51,019 nucleotides of DNA. It comes from an uncultured Flavobacteriales bacterium (GTDB lineage Bacteria; Bacteroidota; Bacteroidia; Flavobacteriales_G; NORP312). Below the pieces are notes generated by a model. The model ran no database searches and was not told the origin of the DNA. It saw only the letters and a program-made list of their open reading frames with translations. Position numbers and translations under genes: made by a program. The stretch spans positions 1 through 51,019 of the forward strand of contig CAJQPE010000039.1 of NCBI GenBank assembly GCA_905480125.1, read 5' to 3'. Below, piece after piece: positions 6,349-16,113 of the stretch. Position 1 is the first letter of the stretch, and each line of letters starts with the position of its first letter.

Positions 6349-9300
6349 GTGAAACTGAAAGAAATACTGTTGCTTGGTTCCGTCATACTAATTTCTGATA
6401 TATGTGTGGCCCAGCTTTATAATGGGTATAGTCAAGAATTTGGGAAAAATCGAATTCAATTCAATGAGTTCGACTGGAATCACTATGACTTTAAACTGTT
6501 TAATGTTTACTTCTACGAACAAGGAGCAATAAATGCGTCTTATACTGCTCAGGTTTCTGAAGATATAATCAAAGAACTAGAGGAACGGTTTGATTACTAC
6601 TTAGAAGAGAAGATTGAGTTTGTACTTTATAACTCCTTAAATCATTACAGACAAACCAATGTTGCTATTAATGCTGATATCCAACATAATATTGGTGGGG
6701 TAACTGAGACAAGAGACTCAAAGGTGTTTTTGTATTTTGACGGTAATCATAATAATTTAGAAGCCCAAATTCGAGCAGGAGTTGCGGATATCATAATTCA
6801 TCGACTCATATTAGGAAAAAATTGGTGGGCACAAGTGCGAAATAGTTCAATGTTAATTATTCCAGATTGGTACATCGATGGTTTGGTTTCATATGTATCA
6901 TGTCCAGACAATAAATCGGTCCAAGACCAAATTAGAGATGGTGTAATTACAGGAAAATTTGAGGATTTTAATAGACTATCAAATGAGCAGGCACTATATG
7001 CAGGGCACGCCATGTGGAGTTATGTTGCTAGAACTTATGGTGAAAAGGTAATTCCTAACATTCTTTATATGTCGCGACTTAGTCGTAACGTTGAAAGTGG
7101 ATTTTTGTATGTAATCGGCTTGTCTTTAAAGTCATTGAATCAGGAGGCAATAGCCTATTACAAAGAGTTATATCGGAATTCTGAGAAATATGGAGGTTTT
7201 CCAGCAAATGAGTTGTCGGCTAGAGTAAATATAAATAAAAAGTATAGTCAGTTGAAAGTGAGCCCTGATGGAAATTATGTGGTTTATGTTGAAAATGAGC
7301 TTGGAAAATATCAGGTTATGCTTTATGAAATAGCAACAGGTAAAGTCAAAAAGATTATTAAGGGAGGGACCAAAACTACATGGATGCCAGACTATTCTTA
7401 TCCTATTCTTCAATGGAATCCAAATGGCAAATCGTTGGCGATAGTTACCGAAAAGAAAGCACAGAATTTTATCACATTTTATGTGTTGGATGGGAACGAT
7501 AAAATGACCAAACCACTGCTGAAATTGAACAGAGTGCTTGACATGGTTTATTCTCCCGATGGGAAATCAATAGTATTATCTGCAGTAAAAAAGGGTCAAA
7601 CTGATTTATTTCAGTACAATGTTATTTCTAATTTTCAAAAACAGCTTACCAATGATATTTATGATGACCATAGTCCAGCATTTTTATCTCCCTCTCGAGT
7701 TATTTTTAGCTCAAATAGATATGAAGACACACTCAGAATTGTGGGTAGAATTGAACCAGTTGCAGCCACATACGATTTATTTTCACTAAACATTTTATCA
7801 AGGGACAATTTGTTAAAACGAGTAACAAATACGCCTTTAATTAATGAGACTAAGCCTTTAAGAAAAGATACTACTAATTTCGTTTATTTGAGTGATGAAG
7901 GACAAACAGTGGGAAGATATATTGCATATTTTGATAGTGTTATTAGTCATATAGACACAGCTTTTCATTATCGACACGTTACAGTATCTGAACTATTGAA
8001 CAGCTATTCTGGCAATATCATTGAGCATCATTTTGCTTTAGATAAAGATGTAATGGTCCAGTTGTTTTTTAAGGAAGGTAAGTATTATCTTTCTTTCGAA
8101 TCTGTAACAGGGGCGCAGGTTATTTTACCGACCAATATGAATGGAGATATGGTAGAATCAAGTGAAAAAGAAAATCCAACTATCCAAAACATTATGTCGA
8201 GCCAGTTGGAATACAAGCTTGTTGCTATTGATGAGAGAAAGCAAGTTGAGGTAGATTATAACGATTACAGATTTGCAGATGAAAAGGGTGAGTTAGTAAC
8301 TAAAACTTTCATAGTTGAATCGCCCGAAGAAGGCATTAAACCAAAAAGTGAAATAACCGAACCTGAATTTGATAGCTCAAATTTGGTAGAAGGTCCTGTT
8401 AATGTTAATCCAAAGGTGTTCAGGTTACCAGTTCAAAAAGAGTATGATGAGCTTTTTTCAGCTGTAAAGCTTCAAGTAGAACTGAATTTTAATTACTCGT
8501 CGCAGATGTATCAGAGGTATACAGGCTCTTTAGGTTATATGAATACAAAGATGGCATTAGAATCTTATGTTACCATGAGTGATATTTTTAACAATCATGA
8601 TATTACAGTTGGTCAACGTTTATCTGTTGACGGGGCAAATAGGGAATTCTATTTAATTTACAATAATCGTATTGGTAAATTTGATAAACAATACCGTATT
8701 GAGAGACAGACGAATAAATTTCCGCTTGGGCCTAATAAGTACAAGCTAGAGTATAACCAAACCCAAATGCGGTTGAGTTATCCTCTTAGTGAACGCCTTA
8801 GGGTTAGCGGAACGGGATCTGCCCGCTACGACAGATTCATAGTATTAAGTACAGAAGGAGGAACCTTATCAGCACCCACCGCTACTGAATGTTTAGGTGG
8901 ATTGAAATTGGAGGTGGTTTACGATAATACTACATCGTTGGGCCTTAATTTATATAAAGGATCTAGATTTAAGGTGTTTACTGAAACATACAACGGAATT
9001 TTTGAAGCTCAATACAGCGAAGGTACTTCAACGGGCGATTCAAGTGTTTTTGGGAGTACATTTGGACTAAAACCATCCACTATTATTTTAGGTCTTGATT
9101 ACCGAAAGTACGTCAAAGTGCATAGGAATATAGTTTGGGCGAATCGAATAGTGGCTAGTACTTCTCTTGGCGAGAACAAATTACTATACTATATGGGAGG
9201 TGTAGATAGTAAAGTTCATTTCACCGATAGACCAAGGTTTAATTATGACCTCCAAGTAGTTGATGGTCAGTCTTATAATTTCCAGACAGTTGCTACAAAT

Positions 9301-9702
9301 GTTAGGGGGTTTATGCAAAACACTCGTAATGGGAACAACATGGTACTGATAAGTAGTGAATTGCGGATTCCAATTTTTAGTTATTTAGCATCTAAGCCGG
9401 TCAAATCAGACTTTATTAAAAACTTTCAAACTGTTGTTTTTGCTGATGTGGGTTCAGCTTGGTCTGGTCGGAATCCTTATTCTGATGATAATTATTTCAA
9501 TACAACGGTCATTGGAGGCGAAGAAGGAGACCCCGTAAAGGTAATTCTTAGGAACCAAGATGAACCTATTATTTCAGGATATGGATTTGGTGTTCGAAGC
9601 CGTTTCTTAAGTTATTTCATTAAGCTTGATTTTGGTTGGGGTCTTGAGGATGGAAGTTGGAATTCACCTAAAAGCTACCTATCAGTAGGTCTTGATTTCT
9701 AA
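6349..9702 (+). CDS. TolB-like propeller / bacterial surface antigen fusion protein
   Basis: A protein of 1117 residues with a GTG start and a signal peptide (MKLKEILLLGSVILISDICV then AQ). Residues about 30-270 resemble a peptidase-MA (gluzincin) domain, with PDWYIDGLVSYVS at the usual PxWxxEGxAxY position. The HExxH helix is replaced by IIIHRLILGKNW and the second glutamate by aspartate, so proteolysis is unlikely. Residues about 300-560 hold WD40/TolB-type propeller blades (YSQLKVSPDGNYVVYVEN, MVYSPDGKSIVLSA). A hydrophilic linker follows, and residues about 740-1117 form a surface-antigen-like beta-barrel with the late FADVGSAWSG motif. Proteins of this build are common in Bacteroidota and probably sit in the outer membrane with the propeller in the periplasm. 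The role is unknown. Confidence 0.8.
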   Translation: MKLKEILLLGSVILISDICVAQLYNGYSQEFGKNRIQFNEFDWNHYDFKLFNVYFYEQGAINASYTAQVSEDIIKELEERFDYYLEEKIEFVLYNSLNHYRQTNVAINADIQHNIGGVTETRDSKVFLYFDGNHNNLEAQIRAGVADIIIHRLILGKNWWAQVRNSSMLIIPDWYIDGLVSYVSCPDNKSVQDQIRDGVITGKFEDFNRLSNEQALYAGHAMWSYVARTYGEKVIPNILYMSRLSRNVESGFLYVIGLSLKSLNQEAIAYYKELYRNSEKYGGFPANELSARVNINKKYSQLKVSPDGNYVVYVENELGKYQVMLYEIATGKVKKIIKGGTKTTWMPDYSYPILQWNPNGKSLAIVTEKKAQNFITFYVLDGNDKMTKPLLKLNRVLDMVYSPDGKSIVLSAVKKGQTDLFQYNVISNFQKQLTNDIYDDHSPAFLSPSRVIFSSNRYEDTLRIVGRIEPVAATYDLFSLNILSRDNLLKRVTNTPLINETKPLRKDTTNFVYLSDEGQTVGRYIAYFDSVISHIDTAFHYRHVTVSELLNSYSGNIIEHHFALDKDVMVQLFFKEGKYYLSFESVTGAQVILPTNMNGDMVESSEKENPTIQNIMSSQLEYKLVAIDERKQVEVDYNDYRFADEKGELVTKTFIVESPEEGIKPKSEITEPEFDSSNLVEGPVNVNPKVFRLPVQKEYDELFSAVKLQVELNFNYSSQMYQRYTGSLGYMNTKMALESYVTMSDIFNNHDITVGQRLSVDGANREFYLIYNNRIGKFDKQYRIERQTNKFPLGPNKYKLEYNQTQMRLSYPLSERLRVSGTGSARYDRFIVLSTEGGTLSAPTATECLGGLKLEVVYDNTTSLGLNLYKGSRFKVFTETYNGIFEAQYSEGTSTGDSSVFGSTFGLKPSTIILGLDYRKYVKVHRNIVWANRIVASTSLGENKLLYYMGGVDSKVHFTDRPRFNYDLQVVDGQSYNFQTVATNVRGFMQNTRNGNNMVLISSELRIPIFSYLASKPVKSDFIKNFQTVVFADVGSAWSGRNPYSDDNYFNTTVIGGEEGDPVKVILRNQDEPIISGYGFGVRSRFLSYFIKLDFGWGLEDGSWNSPKSYLSVGLDF

Positions 9703-10889
9703 TGATGGTAGATAAAATTAAACGACTTTCATCTGAATATTTTAATGAGATAAATGAAATAAGAGAGTATTTACATGCTAACCCAGAATTATCTTTCAAG
9801 GAACATAACACCTCTAAATATGTCCAAAAGAAACTTACGGAATACGGAATTGAGTTCACAGCAGGCTATGTAGAAACAGGAATTATTGGTTTAATAAAGG
9901 GCAAAGATCCAACATCTCAAACTATCGCCTTGCGCGGCGACATGGATGCATTACCAATTATTGAAGAGAGTTCGGCTTCATATTGCTCTAAGAACAAAGG
10001 AGTGATGCATGCCTGCGGGCATGATGTTCATACTTCTTGTTTACTTGGCGCATCTAAAATTTTGAAACAACTAGAAGGTGAATTTTATGGAACGATTAAA
10101 CTCATTTTTCAACCAGGTGAGGAGCGCTTACCCGGAGGTGCTAAGTTGATGATTGAAGAAGGCGTTCTAGAAAACCCTAGACCGCAGAAAGTTATTGGGC
10201 AACATGTTTATCCCGATTTAGAAGTAGGTAAAGTTGGGTTTAAAAAAGATATGTACATGGCTTCGGCGGACGAACTTCATGTTACGGTCAAAGGAAAAGG
10301 GGGACATGCTGCATTACCAAATAGGTTTATCGATCCAATTTTAATTACCTCCAACATAATTGTTTCACTTCAGCAAATTGTAAGCCGTTCTGCTAAGCCT
10401 GATGTTCCTTCGGTGCTATCCTTTGGAAAAATAATAGGTGAGGGCTCTACCAATATAATTCCTGATGAGGTAAAATTAGAAGGAACATTCCGAACTATGA
10501 ATGAAGATTGGCGTTTTGATGCTCATAAAAAGATGAAAAAATTAGCAAAATCAATAGCCGAAGGAATGGGCGGGTCTTGTGATTTTGATGTGCGTGTTGG
10601 TTATCCTTATTTAGTTAATGATGAGGTGGTTACTGAAATGCATATTCAAGCGGCTCGAGAGTACTTAGGAGATGAAAATGTTGTTGACCTAGACCTTAGA
10701 ATGACGGCAGAAGATTTTTCTTATTATTCACAGGTTGCTCCAGTTTGTTTCTATCGATTAGGAACAAGAAATCAAGCAAAAGGGATTACTTCGGGATTAC
10801 ATACGCCTACTTTTGATGTGGATAGCAAGGCAATTGAGATAGGTATGGGTTTAATGGCCTATGGTGCTATTAAACAATTGCTAAAGTAA
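9702..10889 (+). CDS. M20 family amidohydrolase (N-acyl-amino-acid / IAA-amino-acid hydrolase type)
   Basis: A cytoplasmic protein of 395 residues. It contains the M20 metal-binding block [11 protein letters not shown] (about residues 101-111), [16 protein letters not shown] (about 139-154) with the catalytic glutamate, and the dimerisation-domain phrase [14 protein letters not shown] near 200. [13 protein letters not shown] near 350 supplies the distal part of the site. Such enzymes remove acyl groups from N-acyl amino acids or hydrolyse small amide conjugates; the substrate is not readable from sequence. The ATG overlaps the stop of the TolB-like gene by one base (TAATG), implying translational coupling. 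The 3' end overlaps the converging homocysteine methyltransferase gene by 20 nt. Confidence 0.92.
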   Translation: MMVDKIKRLSSEYFNEINEIREYLHANPELSFKEHNTSKYVQKKLTEYGIEFTAGYVETGIIGLIKGKDPTSQTIALRGDMDALPIIEESSASYCSKNKGVMHACGHDVHTSCLLGASKILKQLEGEFYGTIKLIFQPGEERLPGGAKLMIEEGVLENPRPQKVIGQHVYPDLEVGKVGFKKDMYMASADELHVTVKGKGGHAALPNRFIDPILITSNIIVSLQQIVSRSAKPDVPSVLSFGKIIGEGSTNIIPDEVKLEGTFRTMNEDWRFDAHKKMKKLAKSIAEGMGGSCDFDVRVGYPYLVNDEVVTEMHIQAAREYLGDENVVDLDLRMTAEDFSYYSQVAPVCFYRLGTRNQAKGITSGLHTPTFDVDSKAIEIGMGLMAYGAIKQLLK

Positions 10890-11874
10890 TTTTTCTAGGT
10901 TCATATTTGGCTGCAACTTCAGCAATTGTCCTAATATGATCAGGTGTTGTGCCGCAGCATCCGCCAATAATGTTAATCAATTTTTCTTTTAAGAATGTTT
11001 CGATTTGCGCAGCCATAACTTCTGGCGACTCATCGTATTCACCAAATTCATTCGGTAAACCTGCGTTAGGATGCGCACTAACCATAAAGTCAGATTTGTT
11101 AGAGAGAACTTGAAGATGTGGTCTTAATTGTTTCGCTCCTAAAGCACAATTGAACCCTACACTTAGCAACGGTATATGAGAAATGGAGATTAAAAATGCT
11201 TCAGCCGTTTGCCCTGACAATGTGCGTCCACTTGCATCAGTTATGGTACCAGAAACCATAATTGGCAGATTGGTTCCTAATTCTTCTTGAAGTTCATCAA
11301 TAGCGAATAGAGCTGCTTTTGCATTCAAAGTGTCGAACACAGTTTCAATTAATAAAAGGTCGGAGCCCCCTTCAATTAACCCTTTCGCTTGTTCCCTGTA
11401 TGCGACTCTCAATTCTTCGAATGTTATTGCTCGAAACCCTGGATCATTAACATCTGGAGACATTGATGCAGTTCTATTAGTTGGTCCTAGTGCCCCAGCA
11501 ACGAAACGTGGTTTATTTGGTTCCTTTGCGGTAAATTCATCTGCTGCTTCTCTTGCTAATCTTGCAGATTCATAATTTAGTTCGTAAACGATATCTTTTA
11601 AATAATAATCTGCTTGAGCAATTGTGGTTCCACTAAAAGTATTGGTTTCTCCTATATCTGCTCCTGCAGCGAAGTATTCTCGATGAATATTTTTAATAAT
11701 GTCTGGACGGGTAATTGATAACAAATCGTTATTCCCTTTTAGAGGATGTTCAAAATCTTTGAAGCGATCACCTCGGAAGTCTTCTTCCTCTAGTTTATGG
11801 CGTTGAATCATGGTCCCCATTGCGCCATCAAGTATTAAGATTCGCTTTTCAAGAATTTCTTTAATATGTGCCAT
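10870..11874 (-). CDS. Homocysteine S-methyltransferase domain protein (MetH N-terminal module)
   Basis: A protein of 334 residues that equals the first module of cobalamin-dependent methionine synthase. It starts with the MetH-type phrase [20 protein letters not shown] and carries both zinc-ligand motifs, [13 protein letters not shown] near residue 241 and [11 protein letters not shown] near 303. The pterin-, cobalamin- and reactivation-domain parts are absent. In Bacteroidota these are typically encoded as a separate protein, so this is a natural split gene rather than a truncation. It transfers a methyl group from methylcobalamin to homocysteine. It begins 2 nt after the small CxxC membrane protein and thus shares a transcript with the cytochrome oxidase block. 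AhcY, the homocysteine supplier, is elsewhere in the window. Confidence 0.92.
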   Translation of the reverse strand: MAHIKEILEKRILILDGAMGTMIQRHKLEEEDFRGDRFKDFEHPLKGNNDLLSITRPDIIKNIHREYFAAGADIGETNTFSGTTIAQADYYLKDIVYELNYESARLAREAADEFTAKEPNKPRFVAGALGPTNRTASMSPDVNDPGFRAITFEELRVAYREQAKGLIEGGSDLLLIETVFDTLNAKAALFAIDELQEELGTNLPIMVSGTITDASGRTLSGQTAEAFLISISHIPLLSVGFNCALGAKQLRPHLQVLSNKSDFMVSAHPNAGLPNEFGEYDESPEVMAAQIETFLKEKLINIIGGCCGTTPDHIRTIAEVAAKYEPRKITLAIV

Positions 11875-11876
11875 AA

Positions 11877-12092
11877 CTATTTACTCTGTTTCTTTACAAC
11901 TAATGCAATAATTCCCATAACTAGATAGGGAACAACCATTAGAAAAATAATACCATTATTTAATCCTTCCGCTTGCTTTTCTCCTGCAGATTCTGCTACA
12001 GCTTTGCACATAGCACATTGGCCGAACGAATCAGATGACACAACGAAAAGGAGAATGGTGAAAAAAAGAAAAATGAGGCTTTTACCTTTCAT
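11877..12092 (-). CDS. Small CxxC membrane protein of the cytochrome oxidase block
   Basis: A protein of 71 residues with an N-terminal hydrophobic signal (about residues 5-24), a CAMCKA motif (CxxC) right after it, a polar middle with [11 protein letters not shown], and a second membrane helix ([19 protein letters not shown]) ending in a basic KKQSK. The two cysteines would face the periplasm. Proteins of this kind recur next to cytochrome oxidase accessory genes in Bacteroidota but have no assigned role. A part in copper or heme handling is plausible only from the CxxC motif and location. It lies 19 nt after the DUF420 gene. Confidence 0.75.
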   Translation of the reverse strand: MKGKSLIFLFFTILLFVVSSDSFGQCAMCKAVAESAGEKQAEGLNNGIIFLMVVPYLVMGIIALVVKKQSK

Positions 12093-12111
12093 GGATCAAA
12101 GGTAAATTAAA

Positions 12112-12624
12112 TCAATAGTATGGCGAAATCATAAAGTAGACCACCACACCAGTAATAGCTACATAGATCCATAAAGGAAATGCGAATCGAACTAATTTTT
12201 TATGTTTTCCTAGCTGTTTCGTAATGCCAAATAAAAACGAATAAAGGACAAATGGTATTACGGCTATGGAAAGAACAATATGCGTAATCAGAATGAAATA
12301 GTAGATGTATTTAACTAACCCTTCGCCACCAAAGTGAGTACTTTCGCTTGTTGCGTGGTAAGCGACATATAAGAGTAAAAAAATTATGGATAGCGCCATG
12401 CAAAATTTAATTATTCGCTCATGTAATAGAAAATTCTTCTGCTTAACAGCTACCAATGCGGCTAAAAGTCCAATGGCAGTTAAACCATTTATTGAAGCAT
12501 AAATGGTTGGTAGAAAGGTGAGGTCAAACCCCTCAATTTCAACAAGAAACAAGGCACCTACAGCTAGCGGAAGCAGTATAGATATAATTAGAATTATTCG
12601 TTTGTATCGATCTTCTGGTATCAT
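12112..12624 (-). CDS. DUF420 domain-containing membrane protein
   Basis: A protein of 170 residues with five predicted membrane helices and the spaced histidines typical of DUF420 (AYHATSESTHFGG and ILITHIVLSIAVIPFVL). These could bind heme or metal within the membrane. The family (YozB/CtaM-like in Bacillota) accompanies cytochrome oxidase genes and is linked to oxidase assembly. Its start overlaps the SCO1 stop by one base, so the two are translationally coupled. A family function in oxidase biogenesis is established in Gram-positives and inferred here. Confidence 0.88.
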   Translation of the reverse strand: MIPEDRYKRIILIISILLPLAVGALFLVEIEGFDLTFLPTIYASINGLTAIGLLAALVAVKQKNFLLHERIIKFCMALSIIFLLLYVAYHATSESTHFGGEGLVKYIYYFILITHIVLSIAVIPFVLYSFLFGITKQLGKHKKLVRFAFPLWIYVAITGVVVYFMISPYY

Positions 12625-13277
12625 TATTCAGATGTTCCTTTGTAGGATTTAAGAAATTTGACTGCATTTATTAGGTCGCGAACTTGATTGGAATTGGTGC
12701 CATCAAAAAAACCTCTAATATGCTGCTCACGGTCAACTAATACAAACATCTCAGAATGCAAGAAGCCACCTGGTGCCAGAACATCTTCTTGTGTTGGTAT
12801 AAGGTAGGAATTAACACCCATTTTGTACAATTGTTCTTTTTCTCCTGTAACAAAATGCCATTTACCTTTCATAGCTCCATATTGCTTTGAATAATCTAGC
12901 AGAACATCAGTGTTATCGAATTCGGGATTAACAGTGTGAGAAAGAATCTTAATATCATCTATACCTCTAAAGTTTTCTTGAACAACCATCATTTGCTTCG
13001 ACATTTCTGGGCAAATACCTCCACAAGTACTAAAGAAGAAGTCAACAATAATAATATCTCCAAACAAGGAATCTTGTGTAATCGTTTCTCCAAATTGATT
13101 AGTAAACGAAAAGTCTGCAATTGTGTGTTGAACAGTATCACCATTTACAATACTATATTCCCCTATAAATGGAAGAGATTCATGTCTATGTATTCCGCTA
13201 GCTAAGAATACGTATATAAGTGAAGGGAGAACTAAAATAAAGAATAGTATGCTTAATTGTTTAATTCTTTTTGACAT
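12624..13277 (-). CDS. SCO1/SenC family copper chaperone
   Basis: A protein of 217 residues with an N-terminal membrane anchor (about residues 9-27) and a periplasmic thioredoxin-like domain. The copper site is present: CGGIC (CxxxC) at about residues 86-90 and the distal histidine in LHSEMFVLVD near residue 176. SCO proteins deliver copper to the CuA centre of cytochrome c oxidase subunit II. The gene sits 30 nt downstream of subunit IV and overlaps DUF420 by one base, in the usual Bacteroidota order. Confidence 0.93.
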   Translation of the reverse strand: MSKRIKQLSILFFILVLPSLIYVFLASGIHRHESLPFIGEYSIVNGDTVQHTIADFSFTNQFGETITQDSLFGDIIIVDFFFSTCGGICPEMSKQMMVVQENFRGIDDIKILSHTVNPEFDNTDVLLDYSKQYGAMKGKWHFVTGEKEQLYKMGVNSYLIPTQEDVLAPGGFLHSEMFVLVDREQHIRGFFDGTNSNQVRDLINAVKFLKSYKGTSE

Positions 13278-13307
13278 AGTGAAACGCTACAGGAAAGTAC
13301 TTAAAAA

Positions 13308-13682
13308 CTAATTACCCCCTCCAACAGAAAAGATATAGGTTGCTTCTGTTAAACAGATAAAAGCTAAGTATAATATAAAGCCAATGTATGGTGCTAAAAC
13401 TAACCATTTCAAAGCTTTTTTCTCATGACCTAAGTGCATGAATTCCATAACAATCATACCGGCTTTAACGGCAGTCATAATAATGAATCCCCATTTAACA
13501 AGCTGCCACGTGATCGTTCCTCTTTCTGAAAGAAAAATACCCATTGCCACTTCGATTACAGTTAATACAGTAAGAAGGGATGTTACAATCCATACTTTTT
13601 TTCTTATTTGCGCACCTGCTTCTTCACTGTGATGAGCAGACAAGGCATACTCGTTGTCTTTAGTTAAATCGTCTCTTTCCAT
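13308..13682 (-). CDS. Cytochrome c oxidase subunit IV family protein
   Basis: A protein of 124 residues with a polar N-terminal 30 residues and three membrane helices (VWIVTSLLTVLTVIEVAMGI, WGFIIMTAVKAGMIVMEFMH and WLVLAPYIGFILYLAFICL). The MEFMHLGHE turn after helix 2 is characteristic of bacterial caa3/aa3 subunit IV. It is a small structural subunit of the heme-copper oxidase. It lies 7 nt after the larger subunit III. Confidence 0.88.
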   Translation of the reverse strand: MERDDLTKDNEYALSAHHSEEAGAQIRKKVWIVTSLLTVLTVIEVAMGIFLSERGTITWQLVKWGFIIMTAVKAGMIVMEFMHLGHEKKALKWLVLAPYIGFILYLAFICLTEATYIFSVGGGN

Positions 13683-13689
13683 AGTGCTA

Positions 13690-14580
13690 TTATATTAAAT
13701 AGAAGAATGTGAATACAAATACCCATACTAAATCAATAAAGTGCCAATATAACCCAGTTTTTTCAATCATTTCAAAGTGTCCACGCTTATCATAAGTACC
13801 GATCATTACTTGAACTAATATGATTAAGTTGAAAAGCACACCACTAAATACGTGAAATCCATGGAAACCTGTAATACAAAAGAAAAAATTAGCATATAAT
13901 GGAAGACCATATTCGTTTCTTTTCAGATTAGCTCCCTGAATTTGCTCGGCGTTATTTTCTAAGAATTTAACTGCATCAGCTTTTGAAGCATAAGATTTGT
14001 TGGCTAGTTCTAAAGACGCTTCTCCTGAATTGATGGCTTGAATAGCTAATTCAACAGGGTTTCCTAAGCCATCTTCATTAAACATGTAATGATCATCTGA
14101 GAATCTTAAATGAGCAATATTTTCATTATCAGAAGGAAGTAAAAATGCTGTCGATTGAGCTTCATTACCTTTAATAAAGGTATCCCATTCCCATGCTTGC
14201 GATGTTAAGAAGAATAACCCCCCAACTACTGTAGCTGCTAACCATTTAATTACTCCTTTTTTATCTAAACGATGACCTGCTTCAACTGCCATAACCATTG
14301 TTACAGAACTAACAATCAGGATGAAAGTCATTAAAGCAACATAAATAAGAGGTAAATGTGCATGTGTTCCGGGAAAGTGATAGAATACGTTTTCACACAA
14401 TGGCCAGACATCTGCAAATCTATGTTTCATGAATCCGAGAGCCGTTAATAACGCTCCGAATGTTAAAGCATCAGAAACCAAGAAAAACCACATCATTTGT
14501 TTTCCGTAGCTTGTTTTTACTGGAGAAACTCCTCCTCCCCAAGCTTCTTTTGAACTTACTTCAGTATTGTCTTCACTCAT
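13690..14580 (-). CDS. ctaE: Cytochrome c oxidase subunit III with a central insertion
   Basis: A protein of 296 residues of the heme-copper oxidase subunit III family. Helices recognised in order are MMWFFLVSDALTFGALLTAL, LPLIYVALMTFILIVSSVTM, VIKWLAATVVGGLFFLTSQA, a GFHGFHVFSGVLFNLIILVQ helix and a final KTGLYWHFIDLVWVFVFTFF. Between the third helix and the GFHGFHV helix lies a soluble segment of roughly 90 residues (about 135-225) rich in charged residues. It is much larger than in the neighbouring subunit III. It is most likely a real family feature, since the frame is open and the helices on both sides are intact. It forms a pair with the shorter paralogue upstream. Confidence 0.9.
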   Translation of the reverse strand: MSEDNTEVSSKEAWGGGVSPVKTSYGKQMMWFFLVSDALTFGALLTALGFMKHRFADVWPLCENVFYHFPGTHAHLPLIYVALMTFILIVSSVTMVMAVEAGHRLDKKGVIKWLAATVVGGLFFLTSQAWEWDTFIKGNEAQSTAFLLPSDNENIAHLRFSDDHYMFNEDGLGNPVELAIQAINSGEASLELANKSYASKADAVKFLENNAEQIQGANLKRNEYGLPLYANFFFCITGFHGFHVFSGVLFNLIILVQVMIGTYDKRGHFEMIEKTGLYWHFIDLVWVFVFTFFYLI

Positions 14581-14607
14581 TATTCTTCTGAATTTAGTTG
14601 TGCAATG

Positions 14608-15198
14608 TTAACGAATAAATAATAAAAACACGAACAAATATACCCACAAAACGTCCAAGAAATGCCAGTATATAGAACACACTTCTATGCCTATGTAATC
14701 ATCTTTTGTATACTTATTTCTACTTGCTTTAACCGCAGTAAATAGCAGACTTAGAATTCCTGCAAAAACATGCAATAAATGAATCGAAGCGATAGCAATT
14801 AAGAACTGCTCAGAGATATTGCTCTCCGGTCCAGCTAAAACAATTCCAAAATCAAACAATACTGTAAATAGGGTATGATATTGCGAAACCGCAAATCCAA
14901 AACCTAAAAACACAGTAATCCACATCGATAATTTTAGTCTAAAAACATTACCTAGTCTGGCAGAACGCTGTGCTAAGAACATTGTAATACTACTAAAGAC
15001 AATAAAAACTGTACTTGTCCAGAAAGCTGTTGGGAGTTCAAAGTACATCCATCCTTCTGTAGATTTACTTACCAAATATGCACTCGTAAAGGCAGCAAAC
15101 ATCATCATAATCGCAGCATTTGCAATCCACATTATCATGATGTAGTTTTTACGTTTGAGTTGAAACTCCTCTTTGAATGTTAATCTTACTGTCTCCAT
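14608..15198 (-). CDS. Cytochrome c oxidase subunit III (short paralogue)
   Basis: A protein of 196 residues with five membrane helices. Family signatures are FTSAYLVSKSTEGW after helix 1, the IASIHLLHVFAGILSLLFTA helix with its paired histidines, and the C-terminal SIYWHFLDVLWVYLFVFLLF. It begins one base inside the stop codon of ctaB, so translation is coupled. Tandem subunit III genes of unequal length are usual in Bacteroidota aa3 oxidase loci. The reduced length fits the compact five-helix type. Confidence 0.9.
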   Translation of the reverse strand: METVRLTFKEEFQLKRKNYIMIMWIANAAIMMMFAAFTSAYLVSKSTEGWMYFELPTAFWTSTVFIVFSSITMFLAQRSARLGNVFRLKLSMWITVFLGFGFAVSQYHTLFTVLFDFGIVLAGPESNISEQFLIAIASIHLLHVFAGILSLLFTAVKASRNKYTKDDYIGIEVCSIYWHFLDVLWVYLFVFLLFIR

Positions 15199-16094
15199 TA
15201 CAATTTGTCAATTACAAAAATCAGTAATACTATAGGTAGGTAAATAAATGATGCAAACATAAGTTTCGTGGCATGTTTATCTTCCATACCTTGATATAAT
15301 TTGAGTGCTAAATAAGCAAACCAAAGGCCAGCAATTCCAGAAACGATTCCCGCGATATATCCGGAAATACCAAAGTAAATAGGCAACATAGAAATAGGTA
15401 TTAAAATCAGCGCGGAAAGTAAAATTTGGATTGCTGAACTTTTGTTTTTACCTCCCTTAGAGGGAAGAAGCTTAAATCCTGCCTTTCGGTAGTCTTTATC
15501 ACCTTTCCATGCTATAGCCCAAAAGTGCGGGAATTGCCATGCAAATTGAACAGCAAACAATATTCCAGCTTCTAATCCCAGTTCCCCTAAATATGCTGCG
15601 TAGCCAATCATAGGCGGGATTGCACCAGGGATAGCACCAACATAGACCGCAAGAGGAGAAATTTGTTTCATTGGAGTATATACGGCAGCATAACTCACTA
15701 AAGCAAATGCACCTAAAATACCAGTCAATGGGTTTAAAAAGTACCACAAAATAAATGTGCCTATTATGGCCATCGCGCAGGCAAGAATTAATGCTTCGGT
15801 AATACTCATTCTTCCCTTGGGAATAGGGCGATTTTTAGTCCTTTCCATTAGTTTATCTAGATCACGTTCTATGATTTGGTTAAATCCGTTCGAAGCACCT
15901 GTAACTAGCAGCCCACCCAACATTAACCACCCAGCTATAGTCCAGCTAAAATGTGGTGTGGCTAACCAGTACCCTGCTAATGCAGACAGCAGAACTAAAC
16001 TTGCCAGACGTAATTTTGAAAATGCAGCGTAGTCTTTGATTTTAGCTACGATTAGCGAAAAAGGGCTTACAATATGTAGTTTTTCAGAAATCAA
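15198..16094 (-). CDS. ctaB: Protoheme IX farnesyltransferase (heme O synthase)
   Basis: A protein of 298 residues of the UbiA prenyltransferase superfamily. It shows the first Asp-rich motif NGFNQIIERDLDKLMERT, followed by KNRPIPKGRM, near residues 68-95 and the second, WKGDKDYRKAGFKLLP, near 195-210. It has about nine membrane helices. It transfers a farnesyl group to heme B to make heme O, the precursor of heme A for the oxidase encoded downstream. The start is a TTG at 16094: no in-frame ATG exists upstream before a stop or close downstream. A well-formed promoter lies just upstream at 16114-16143, so this gene opens the oxidase block. Confidence 0.94.
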   Translation of the reverse strand: MISEKLHIVSPFSLIVAKIKDYAAFSKLRLASLVLLSALAGYWLATPHFSWTIAGWLMLGGLLVTGASNGFNQIIERDLDKLMERTKNRPIPKGRMSITEALILACAMAIIGTFILWYFLNPLTGILGAFALVSYAAVYTPMKQISPLAVYVGAIPGAIPPMIGYAAYLGELGLEAGILFAVQFAWQFPHFWAIAWKGDKDYRKAGFKLLPSKGGKNKSSAIQILLSALILIPISMLPIYFGISGYIAGIVSGIAGLWFAYLALKLYQGMEDKHATKLMFASFIYLPIVLLIFVIDKL

Positions 16095-16113
16095 ATTTCC
16101 AATGATTTAGTTG

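Noticed and set aside
10870-11874. Truncated metH pseudogene
   Set aside because: The module is intact with both zinc motifs and a proper stop; stand-alone modules are normal in Bacteroidota.
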